DNA of 64,000 nucleotides. Origin: Corylus avellana. Its lineage: Eukaryota; Streptophyta; Magnoliopsida; Fagales; Betulaceae. Within the stretch, counting starts at the first letter, position 1, and every line of letters starts with the position of its first letter. The notes beneath the pieces are model-generated. The model had not been told where the DNA came from. It did not search any database and saw only the letters and a list, made by a program, of their open reading frames with translations. This document shows, in pieces, positions 11,620-23,700 of the stretch. The position numbers were made by a program, and so were the translations under genes. The DNA lies in assembly GCF_901000735.1 (NCBI RefSeq), contig NC_081545.1:26999513-27063512 (forward strand). The letters run 5' to 3'.

Positions 11620-12110
11620 TTATAATCGTCCTATCAACCGCTAACCGCTTAACTATTAATCATATGATTAATGATTTTAGGAGTAAGAAAAAACGGTTAA
11701 TAACCGCTAACCTCCTACCTATATATATAATAATAAAAAAAATATATTAATAATAATTATAATATAACATCTAAAACGGCGTCGTTTTGGTCGTGTATGA
11801 CTGTATGTATGTAAAATATAATATGGTATGTGATTTTTTGGGACAAGCTTTATTCAAAAACATTGCCTAGCCCAAAAAACATGTTATTTTCAACTTTTAG
11901 GGAACAATTTGGCCCAAAAAATTTAAAAAAAGCTAAAAAAATAGGCTTAGTGATGATCAAAAACACTTAAAAAGCCCATATATAAAAAAGATTATAAAAC
12001 CGCTGGTTATTGGTTTGAATAACCGCTAACCATTGGTTATAAAATAACTATAACTACCTAGGCGGTTGCGGTTGTAACCAATAAACTTTAATCGCTTGTG
12101 CAGTCTTAAG
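11620..12110. mobile_element. Degenerate MITE with AACCGCTAACC subterminal repeats
   Basis: Words of the type ACCGCTAACCG occur repeatedly at the left (about 11635-11720) and again, partly inverted, on the right (about 12000-12100). The middle is AT-rich with no coding potential. This is the usual look of a hAT-like MITE relic in plants; the ends were not defined precisely. Confidence 0.35.
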
Positions 12111-12611
12111 TGGTTATGGAGATTGCCATAGGCCCATGACCGCCATTTCGGCCTTGGTGTTGCTACTTTCGGAAGGACTATGTTATGGGATGTTATTAGT
12201 TTGGTTATTATACAGTGGGCTTCGGCCCAAGCTTTGACAGCCCTCCACAATCCCGACCCGGGTATCTCCCACGCGTGACCGAGCCATTCCACCTAAGCAA
12301 ACAAATCAAATGGATTGGAAGTGAATCAAGCCAACGGAAAACAGCAAATGAGAGAGATTAAAAAATAAAAAAAATAAAAAAACAATAAAAGAAACTACAT
12401 ACCGACCCACACACACACCCAGTCGCGGAGAGAGAGGTGGAAAAACAGTCCTCTTTGATCCCAGAAAGAAGCTTCTTCAATTCCCTCCACCTCCTCCTCC
12501 TCCTCATTCTTCTTCTTGTTCTTGTTGTTCTTCTTCTTTTGAATTATATTATACAAATATTCAAACATATAAATAGATATATTTGTATTCCAATCATTGA
12601 TTTCATGCAAA

Positions 12612-15600
12612 ATGTCTCTGAACATGAAAACCCTCACCCAAGCGCTAGCGAAGACCGCTGCAGTAATCGAGAAGACCGTACAGACCACCGTGCAGGAGGT
12701 CACGGGACCCAAGCCCCTCCAGGACTACGACCTCCTCGACCAGATCGGCTCGGCGGGTCCGGGCCTCGCCTGGAGGCTGTACTCAGCGAAGGCGCGTGAC
12801 TCCACGCGGCCCCAACAGTACCCCTCCGTCTGCGTCTGGGTCCTGGACAAGAGGGCGCTCTCCGAGGTACGCGCGCGCATGGGCCTGTCCAAGGCGGCCG
12901 AGGACGGGTTCTTTGACCTGGTTAGGGCCGATGCCGCGAGGCTGGTGAGGCTGAGGCACCCCGGGGTGTTGCACGTGGTGCAGGCCCTGGACGAGAGCAA
13001 GAATGCCATGGCCATGGTGACGGAGCCGCTTTTTGCGTCGGTGGCCAACGCGCTGGGGAATGTCGAGAATGTGCTTAAAGTTCCCAAGGAGCTTAAAGGG
13101 ATGGTAGGTGATTTTTCTTTTTCGTGGTTGAATTTCAAATTCAGCTTATAATTTGAGAGCTTCTGTGTGATTATCTGAACACTTTCTATGTGATTTACTG
13201 AATGCCCGTTTGAAAAATGAATGCGTTCTATATAATTTTGTTAATGCCTGGTTGAATTTGAGAGCTTATGTGCAATTGAGTCAGTGTCCATTTGAAGAAT
13301 TTTAATGGTTTTGTGCGATTTAGTGAATGCCCGTTTGATGAATTTGAGTGAATTGATACCTTGTTTAGTGAATGCCTACTTGAACAATTTAGTGTTTCTG
13401 TGTGTTTTAGTGGATGCTCGTGTGAAGGATCTTAGTTTTGTATGTGCTTTAGTGAATACCCGCATGAAAATTTGAATGGTGACGTGTGATTTTTAGTGTA
13501 TGCCAGTCTAGTTTCGAATGTTCTTTGTGAGTAGAAAATGACCATTTAATACTGTGATGGCTCTGGCATGCCCGGGCTCATGCCAGAGCACCTTAACAAT
13601 GGTTAGAGTTTACTATACTGTTTTACTTGATTTTCCAACATGTGTGTGTTATATTGGACTGTGGAAAGAAGAATTACAAGATGAGGATTCAACAAGATTT
13701 TGCCAAAGAAGGAAAATAACTAGATCTTCGGAAAGAATGACTTTCCTGGATGTGCTCTGTTGGTCATTTGTTGTTTAGAATTTGGGTACTGGCCTGTGAT
13801 TTTTTCAGCTATTGTTGGTAAATGTCATTCTATAAAGAAGTGCCTATCTTTTACTCACCACATTCTATCTAGGCAATTGATCTAGTCACACCTGTAGTTT
13901 GCTGATATAGTTTTATTTATTATTTATTTGACAGGAAATGGGTTTGTTGGAGGTTAAGCATGGTTTGCTCCAGATGGCAGAATCCTTGGACTTTCTCCAT
14001 AACAACGCACGGCTTATTCATCGGGCTATATCACCTGAGGTTACAACTTCTTCTCTTCTTTTTTATTTTCTTTTTCAATTTTCAAGTTAAGTGGAAGTGA
14101 TGATTTTTGTAAGTTGGAGTTCCATACTTATAGTTTTCCTTTTTTGTTTTGGCAATTCCTTTTTTTTTTTTTTGGGAAGTTGTTCTTAAGAAAAAACATA
14201 CTGCTTAAATAGGATTTATCTTTTTTGGTAAGTAAAGATAATTTTGTCCAAAGGAGGAGGAAGCTTATATACATAGGGAGTGTATCAAAGCTACTCTTTA
14301 AGATGTTTTTTTATAAGTAATCGAAATACCATTAAAAGCACAAAGCGCACCCGAAATACACATGAAGTATACAAGAGAAAAAGCTATTCTTAAAGAATTA
14401 TAATATGCAATTTAAAATATCTAAGAATCACAGAAAGTCTTGGAATAGACACTGCCTAAAGCAGTCATACAATGATCTTAAAAAGAAAGACTTAATTATA
14501 TGTCAAGATGCTCATATACACGGGGTATATCAAAGCTGCTCCTAAGAATTATATTCTGAAATTCAAAAGATCTTAAAATTACAAAAAAGTCATAGAACAT
14601 ATGCCACCTAAAGCAGTCATCCAATTATAGAGTGATATTAAAAATAAAGACCTATGTATAAGCTGAGGAAGTTCAACACCTTCAAAAGTCCTACTATTCC
14701 TTTCTCTTCAGATTGTCCATGTCATAGACAAGGGAATGGATTCCAAAACCTTTCACTACTGTCGACCAAATTTTTTCTTGCCAACATGTGGGCATCTGAA
14801 TCATTCTTCAACGTCACCTACAAGACACCAAATAGGGAAAACACAAACAACCAAATGTCTCTTGTATGGAATCTTTTAATTATAATGCTTGTCAAAAATT
14901 TCTGTGTGTTGGTTGTTTTAGCTTAAGTCCATGAGATATTGGATATGCATGTCCTCTAATGATGGTGTATATACTCTGCAGAATGTCCTTATTACTTCAA
15001 GTGGAGCTTGGAAGCTCGGTGGATTTGGTTTTGCAATCTCGACAGATCAGATCTCAGGCGATATGGCCAATGTTCAGACTTTCCATTATGCTGTGAGTAA
15101 AACCTTTGATTGGATTAGTAAATAAAAGATTCTTCAAATTGATTTTTACCTAGCTCCTTTTTTTTTTATCATTTAATAGACTTAAGTTCCAATTTCTCTA
15201 GTGGATATTTTATATGCATGCGAGGTGGTATTTTCAACTCACATTGGTATTTTCACCTAGCTCCTTCATATTGAATGGGTGCATTATGAAGGTGTTGCAG
15301 GGGTGCTGAGTCCCACATTGGTTGTGTATAGGTGGAATTAGACTTTATATGTGATTTCAAGGAGTTCTAATTGTAATTTGATTAGTTCTTTTGAGGTATA
15401 GCATAAATGCGGTTAGCAAGTCCCTAGATCATGACGAATGGTATTAGAGCTGACTTAATAACGTCATGTAGAGCTGATGCACTATAGTGCAATGTGAGCT
15501 ATGAAGAGGAGGTCAGGGATATGAGTGAAGGAGATTGTGATATCTCAAATGATCATGGATATGTATAAGTTCCATATTGGTTGATGAAATGTGAAAGCAT

Positions 15601-17687
15601 TGCATGGGTGTTAAGTCCATTATTGGTTGTGTATTAGGTGGAATTGGGTTTTTCGAATTATTTTAGGAAGCTCCAATTGTAACTTAACTAGTTCTTTTAG
15701 GATATAGTGAACATGTGACTAGCGCGTTTCAAGGTTATGACATATTATGCTTGTTGGTGTGAGTGTTGATTTTTGTGAGGTTTATTTTAGGTTTTGCTCA
15801 TTCATCTATTGTTGATATGTGTAAGAACACATTTCTAAGCACAAGTGATTTGCACTTATAGTTTTTTGATATATTATGGATTGTACAGGAATATGATGTT
15901 GAAGATTCTGTACTCCCCCTTCAGCCATCACTGAATTACACTGCTCCTGAACTAGTTCGGAGCAAAGCATCTTCTACTGGACGTTCTTCTGATATTTTCA
16001 GTTTTGGTTGCCTCGCCTACCACTTGATAGCTCGCAAGCCTTTGTTCGATTGCCACAACAATGTGAAGATGGTATGTTTAATTTATAAGTCTAGCTTCTT
16101 CTTGGATGTTGTTATTGCTCTATACCTTTAAAACTAGCTTTGATTTCTAAAAGAACAGAGTTTATAGTTATGTGCTTATTTGTCTTTCGAGGAGGATTTC
16201 TCTAACTTTGGCTGCTAGTTTGCCTTTATGTGCATTTCTATATGAATGTAGGGACCTAGTCTTTATAAAGTAATGACAGGGAAGCTCTTTTGTTTTTTTA
16301 GATAAGTAATACAAATTTTATTGAAAAGACAAACTACATGGGTGTGTACGAAAGACTTCACAAGAGGCAACAGTCTGAAAATGAAAGGCCAGCAAGATCC
16401 CACGCTCATGGCTCTACTTTTCCATTTTTGGTGTTGCTCTTGATACTTACCAGGCAGAAGAGTTGCGCCCCTTGTGGGTTTTTTTATTTTTATGTAAGCT
16501 TTATTTACAAAAATAGGCATTTTCATGCTTATCTTGGGTCCTGCCTTTTCTTTGATGCCTATCTTATTTGAGGAGGTGGGGGGCCCATAAGAGTCTCAGT
16601 TGTGATATTTCAGTTCCATGCTCTAAACTCTTGGCTATTGGCATGGGCTTAAATTTACAGAGGCATGATTTTTGGACTTTGTTAGGGGGGAGTTATGAAC
16701 TTTGTACTCTGGATGTAGCCTTATGCAAAAGCATTTAGTGCTGGCAATTTGGTTAGGTTGTGTATGTCAGATAATCTGTTAAAGCATGAACTTATGCTTG
16801 TAAAAAGCTCTGTCTTCTGTAGCTTTTGTTAGTATACGATAGGTTCGGGTTTTTTAGCACTTATAGGAAAAGTGATTTTAGGAATCCAAAAGCAATTTTG
16901 GGATTTGTGTCAATTTGGCACTTCTACAAAAATTTCATTTAATGGGTCCAAAATCACTTCATTTTCAACTTTTTAAGTTGTAGGCTGCCACCCCAAAAAC
17001 ACTTTTTTTTGGATGGCAAAAAGTGCAAGCAGATGTGCTTAGTCGGTTTGGAATTAGCACATCAAATTGCTTTACTCTCATTTTGTAATAGAAGTACATT
17101 TTAAAAAAAAAATTGTGGTTGTTGTTCTTGTATATTTTTCGTGTACTAGGGCTTTGCCCTTTCTTTTTCATAAATTATTATTCATTAAAAGATATTTTGT
17201 TTTTGTTTTTTGTTTTGTGTCTTTTTATTTTTTATTTTTAAAATTTTGTTTGGAATTCAACTAAAAGATTCCATTAAAGAGTATTTCATGCACCTGCTGT
17301 ACAATGTTTAGCACTATAAAGTTGCCCAAAATAAAAATTGAACAAGTAGGCCCAGCTTCATGAAAATTGACTTTTATATCATATATAACAATAATAAGCT
17401 GCGGGCTTAACTAATAATAGTTAATTCTTGTGTTCCTTTTCTGCAGTACACGAATACCTTGACTTACTTATCCAATGAAGCTTTCTCCTCCATTCCTCCT
17501 GAGTTGGTTCCTGATTTGCAACGAATGCTTTCTGTAAATGAGTCTTTCAGGCCATCAGCGATGGATTTTACAGGTAAAACAGGAGCCACGTGGACCATAT
17601 AATGATAACTTTTTGTTCTCTTTTTTTTTTTTAATCAATAGTGGTGTAATTTAATAGTAAAGCTGATAGTAAACAACATTGTGATGC

Positions 17688-17720
<33 letters not shown>

Positions 17721-20700
17721 AAAGGATTATTTTATGGGAGGAAAAAAGAAAAGCATGATGGACAGTATTATTTTATGCTACTCTCTAATCGTTGACAATT
17801 ATCTTAACAGAAATGCCAAAGAATATCCCTCCCCCCCACCATTACAGCTAGCAATGGGTTTTGGTGCACTTGATCAATGCTATGGCACTAAACTAAGTAG
17901 AATTAAATGCTTCGTCGGTTTGGCTTTGTTTATTGTTTTTAAGATCCTTGTTCTCTCTTTGCAGGTTCTCCATTTTTCAGGAATGACACTAGGTTGCGTG
18001 CTCTACGCTTCCTGGACCACATGCTTGTATGCATTTGCTTATTAGATTGAGCAACACTTGCTTCTGGGATCTTGTCACCCCAGAGTTCTAATGCTGAATA
18101 AGTGATATATGGTTATAATAGAACTTTCTTGTTGACGATCTTCTCTTCTTGCAGGAAAGAGATAACATGCAGAAGTCTGAATTCTTGAAAGCATTATCGG
18201 ATATGTGGAAAGATTTTGACTCCCGTGTATTGCGGTATAAGGTTTGCGTTTTTTTTCTTGTCCTATTGATACGATGATCATTCAATTTTCTGTTTGAAGC
18301 CTTTTTTTGAGTAATTAAACACTACCGTGAAAGACCATTTTTTACTTACCTGGAAGGGCATCTTAGGCTTTGCCTTATGACGTGAATGACCCAATTTGGT
18401 TAACAATCTCCATGAACATATGCCTTTTTGTTTTTTTATTTATTATCTTTTGTGCAGGTACTTCCTCCTCTTTGTGCAGAACTTCGGAATTTGGTAATGC
18501 AACCAATGATTCTGCCTATGGTTCTCGCGATAGCAGAGTCTCAGGTACTATTTATTTATGTTTGTGGGGTGAAATCAGTTTTGCAAATCTGCACAATAGA
18601 AAATTTCAATTATTTCCAATTTGATTTGAGATCTTGAAATTCACCAACATTGTTTTATCAATAGTATATTATCAATTTGAGTCTTGTCCGACAATACCAA
18701 TTTTCAGTGAGATTATATTAATTATATATTAAAAAAGGATCAAACATGCTACGTAATTGAAAAGGCTGCACCAGAACTTAAGTGCTTCTTTACATGCTTG
18801 CTGCTTTCAACCTTGTTCAAATCCATATATAATCTTATGTTCCCATGTGTTTTTTAGGGCTATCTTGATCAATTTTCTATGATCCTGATTGCCTTTAGCC
18901 ACTGGCCCCCATTTTTTTTGTTGTCATCTTTGTCTTCCATCAGACGTCTAATACTAATTTCTTGGATGAATGGTCTCTCGTTTTTGAGAGAAATCCAAAC
19001 TGTCGTTTCCACTTAAGTAATAATAGATATTAATCATTCATAGGTGAACTTCTCTTTTCTGTTTTGCCTGCACTTTTAAATTGTTTCAACCATTGAGGGT
19101 GTGCATACCATCTCGATTGCCTTTTAGTTTGGGTGAAGATCTCATACTAATATTTTCATGATGCAGAGGACAATCTATATATTCTTGATTCTCTTGACTA
19201 TTTGTTGTTTTCTAGTATCCTGGAGAAATCATGTATGCTGTGCATATGCGATGAGGGAAATAACAACTGGGCCTTCAGTATAGTCGTTGCCTAGTGATTG
19301 ACAAGGAGCTTATAAATCATATGCATATTTATAAGTTTTGTACTGGGAGTGTGGGATTGAGATAAAAATAAACTAATTAAATTAAAGTTCTTTCTTTGGC
19401 CCAATTATCGATTAGAAGATTTTCTTGTCCAATTCACTTTGAATGGAAGAATTGTGATACGTAGAGTGTGTTGAGCATACATGTGTGAGTGTAAAAAGGT
19501 TGAGTTCCAGATTTGAAAATATCACGTGTGAATAGTTAATATAGCATAGTTGGGCCAATATTTATAGGCTTAAGCTTTTGGGTTAAATGATGTCCTAACA
19601 TGCCATATAATGGTTTACTAGAAAACTTCTAAAGTATTCCTTAATAATTGGTATTATAGCCAAGGGTGGTGTGCAGTGTGGTGGATGATAGTAGTCCCTT
19701 TTGCAAGCGGGGATGGTGTGCATGGCACGGTCGAGGGTCCATTGAGTAAGGACAAATGTGAATGACATGCATATTGATGAGAGTCCCTCGAGTAGGGGCA
19801 AAGGTGCATGGCAAAGGCAAGCCTACATAGCACACAAGTGATCCTGAAGATGACCTATAAGATTAATAAAACTTCCATTTGAGGTGGAGTGTAGAGATGT
19901 GATGATGGACTCACACATTAGAGAGAGATTATTGAGTACATACTTGTGAATGTAAAAATGTGGGACTTCCCACATTGGAAAGATGTAACTAGTGAGTGAT
20001 TTATCAAAAAAAAGAAAGATGTAACAAGTGAGTGGTTAATATAGCATAGTTGAGTTACTTACTTATCAAAAAAAAATATAGCATAGTTGAGTCCAAACCC
20101 ATTGACTTAAGCTTTTGGGTTGAGTAATGCCCCAACATGCTATATTATGATCTTGCTAGAAGACTCCCAAAGCTGTTAATCTCCCTCCCAAAAAGAATGT
20201 GTATTCAAAGGTGGGGGTTGACTTGCAGTTTTGTGCTTATCAGCAAAACCATTTTATTCATTTTGTTTCCAGAGTTGTAATTATGCACAGTAAGACTAAG
20301 GACTAATATCACGGTTTTACTACCATCATGATTTATTACAAAAATGAATACGGATCTGCATATGATACTGAATCTCTTTTATGTTTTATCTATCTAGATC
20401 AGGAATTGATATTTTATTTGAAAAATGCATTCATGTCCTAAAATTTGTAGGATAAAAATGATTTTGAGCTATCAACACTACCAGCTCTTGTTCCTGTACT
20501 GAGCACTGCTGCAGGCGAGACACTATTGCTGATTGTGAAGCATGCAGACCTTATAATCAACAAGGTAACTATCAATATGAGGCATTCAACTCGAATACTT
20601 TTATTAAATAACAGGATCTTATGTGCATGGAAATGTGTATAAGTGCTTAAGACAAGTTGCTATGAACAAAATTTTTAATACATGTTTTATTCTTTCAATA

Positions 20701-23700
20701 ATCCATATTTATGGCAATGGAATCATATTATTCCTACCCTGAGAGGACTAAGGGCCATGAGTTCATAACCTAAATTTTCTCAAGGGTGTCTTGATAACAT
20801 GAGGCTCAAACGGAAGGTATTAAATCGTCTAGGAGCACCTAGATGACTTTAAAAGTTCAAATGTAGTCCCTTACTACTTTGGCACAACTGTTCTTGCTGT
20901 CACAGTTGGTTACAAGATTCTACTTGTTCTAGTTGAGACAGCTTCTCTCTGGAATGAAGCCACTGCCTCTTTCTTTCTTTTTTTAAAGGTTTTTTTCCCT
21001 TTGATGAATGTCCTACTATCTTGAACTTAACTCAATTAAAATACTTTCTTTTCGTGATTATTGTAGACTAGTCAGGAGCACTTAATATCACATGTCCTGC
21101 CTATGATTGTTCGGGCTTATGATGATAACGATGCTCGAATCCAAGAAGAAGTTTTGAAAAAATCTGTATCCCTTGCTAAGCAACTGGATCCACAGGTAAC
21201 TGCCGCTTATTATTCTTAGAGTAGTTTTTTCATTCTTAATTAGAGTTATTTCGATGACATTACATGTGTTTGCAAAACTGTACCTCAGATGCTTTAAATA
21301 TCTGAACTTCTAAAATGATGATAAATACTATCATCCATTATTCTGAGGTGCTTCTTTGAGGATAAAAAAACTGTTGAACATAATTTCCTTCAGTCCTTGT
21401 ATAAATTACCAACTGCAGCTATGGTGATGCCCTAGGTAATCTTTTGTGGACTGTCTATTTATGCTCCATTTAGTGCGCTTGCAACGATACATAAGCAATT
21501 GTCCACAAATACAAAGTTCTAAAGAATAAAGATAATATCTCCTCCATCTTCCTTTCCCAGTCCTCAAAACTTCTGTAATTCATTTTCCTCCATAAACATC
21601 ATAAATAGACATAGGCACCATCTTCCACACTACAGTAGAGGTCCACTAATAGGCATACAGATCGACAATATGTCTAAGCATATCCCAAGACATTCCAAAA
21701 TGACTGAAAAAGGCAATCCAAATGGCATAAGCCACATCAAAATGAAGAAAAAGGTGGTCCATGGATTCCCCATTCCTCTTGCATGTGCAACATCTACCCA
21801 TCACAATAATGTGTTACTTCCTGAGATTGTCCATGGTAAGGATCTTCCCTAGAGCCGCCAACCACGCGAAAAATGCAAGGAAAAGCTTGGGGGAGGGCCA
21901 CTACTGGCTGGAGTAGTCCCTTCATGCAAGGAAAAGTTCACGGCTGCTCCTGTGCAACACTTTCCTCTCCCCTCTTCATCAGACACGGCCGGTGATGCAG
22001 TAGCTCTGGTCCCCCTTAGAACTAGGCTCCCGAAACTCGATGGTGGTGGCAAAGTGTGCAGGTCAGAAGAGTTGGCAAGCTTGTTTCGGCAAGTCGGGCC
22101 TAGTAAAGGTATTTGTTTGACCTTGTTTGTCTGATAAAGGAAATGATGAGGTCTAAGTCTTCGGCTGTAGTGTTAGGAAAGTATCAGGAATCCGGTATGG
22201 GATCTTTGGGATTCGACTCAGCTCCTCCCAGTTCTGAATGGGTGCTGGTTGTTAGCAGGGGAAAAATTCTTTAGCCTAATTTTTCTCCTGCTTCCTCAAT
22301 TTCCTCTCCTGAGGAGGTTTAGGGGCATTATTAGTACTGACAACGGAAAGGTGATTGTTTCCTATGAGATGGAGGGGAGTGCTGAGGGTGTTGAGGATAG
22401 GAATGTCTCTGTTGTTGATGCAACTCCGCCTTGCTTGGATGTGGAAGTTTTTTCTGTGGTGGGTCCCATCTTGTTGAGTTCCTGCCTCCCCATCTGGTTG
22501 AAGACTCGTATAGGGGCTAAATCTTCAGCTTGGGTATATAGAAAGTGAAGGAAATTAGGCATCGTGTGGGGATTTTGGCCTTGCTAATTGCCATTGAAGC
22601 GGGTCTATCTCATAGCATGTTGGGCCCTAGTTCTAAGCTGGGTGGTAAAGAAAATAGAGAGTTAAAAAAGTTGTCCTGCTCTATCAACAATGATTCGAAA
22701 GGAGGTAGTACATGTCGAGGTAAAGCTAGGGGGAGGGCTTTGATTGGCTTTTATGAAGCCTAAGGGATTATCTTGGAATGTGAGAGGGTTGAAATGTTGA
22801 ATGAAGTTGACAAGCACCTTAGAGTCAGGAACTTGCGTAGACAATGGAAGGCATATATTATTTGTTTTTAGGAATCTAAATTGGAGCTAATTTCCAACAG
22901 TATTGTGCATAGTTTGTGGGGATGCCAAAACGTGGATTGGTGTTACTCAGCGTCTAGAGGGGCCTCCGTTGGTATCTTGATTATGTGGGATAGAAGGGTG
23001 GTGGAGAAAGTTGTGTAGGGTACTTACTGTAACCTGCTCCTTTAAGAACGTTGAAGATGGCTTCTCAATCTTGGGCTTTTGTGGGTATCTATGAGCTTAA
23101 TTCCGTAGGAGGGGCTTATGGGAGGAACTGACAGGCTTGATTAGTTGGTGGAATTTACCGTGGTGCAATAATCGGGGTCCCCCCTCTTGGTTCAAAATTG
23201 ATATATTCCTAGTCTCTTCGGAATGGGAAACCCATGTTCCTGATATGTCTAAAAAGGTTGCCAAGACTTAGCTCGGACCATTATCACATTCTCCTCGATT
23301 GTGGAGAAATACCGAGCGCTAGAAGATATTTCAAGTTTGAGAATATGTGGTTGAAGGCCGAAGGTTTTGTGGACCGTGGAAGAGTGGTGGTCTTCCTATC
23401 ATTTTGAAGGCCTTGAAAGCTGACCTAAAGGTTTGGAATGAGCAAGTGTTTGGCAATTTGGAGAACCAGAAAAAGAATCTCTTGGGAGAGTTAATTGTTC
23501 TTGATGGTTTGGAGAAAGAGAGAGTGTTGCGTAATAAAGAGAAACGGAGGAAAGACAGTGTTATTGGTGAGTTAGAGAGGGAGCCTTGTTAGAGGAGATG
23601 AGTTGGAGGAAAAAGTTGAGGGCTCTTTGGCTAAGGGAGGTGGACAAGTGCACAAAGTCTTTGCATCGAGTGGCCAACTTGAAGGGAAGAAACAATTCCA

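Larger units (their letters stand above)
7386..12611. other. Intergenic region, 5.2 kb, repeat-rich
   Basis: No gene supported. It holds GA microsatellites at about 8293-8335 and 8413-8475, an antisense LINE-tail-like piece near 9370-9420 (T-run followed by TTATTCATAAAATC), an (ATT)n tract at about 10570-10606, and two hAT-MITE-like relics (listed separately). The last ~200 bases, rich in CTCCTC and CTTCTT, are the probable SCYL2 promoter and 5'UTR. Confidence 0.55.
19157..21401 (+). repeat. Segment of SCYL2 (intron 8 to intron 10) that is duplicated at 48123-50499
   Basis: From CATGATGCA at about 19157 to AGTCCTTGT-A at 21401, the sequence is collinear with 48123-50499, with exon 9 identical and exon 10 differing by a few substitutions and one inserted base. 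This is the left end of copy A of the large tandem duplication. Confidence 0.9.

Noticed and set aside
12725..13138. 137-codon ORF on the minus strand
   Set aside because: Antisense shadow of SCYL2 exon 1, which is GC-rich and therefore open in several frames.
22249..22763. Apparent ORFs in SCYL2 intron 10 as host genes
   Set aside because: They continue in shifting frames into LINE ORF1/endonuclease motifs and are part of the dead retroelement.
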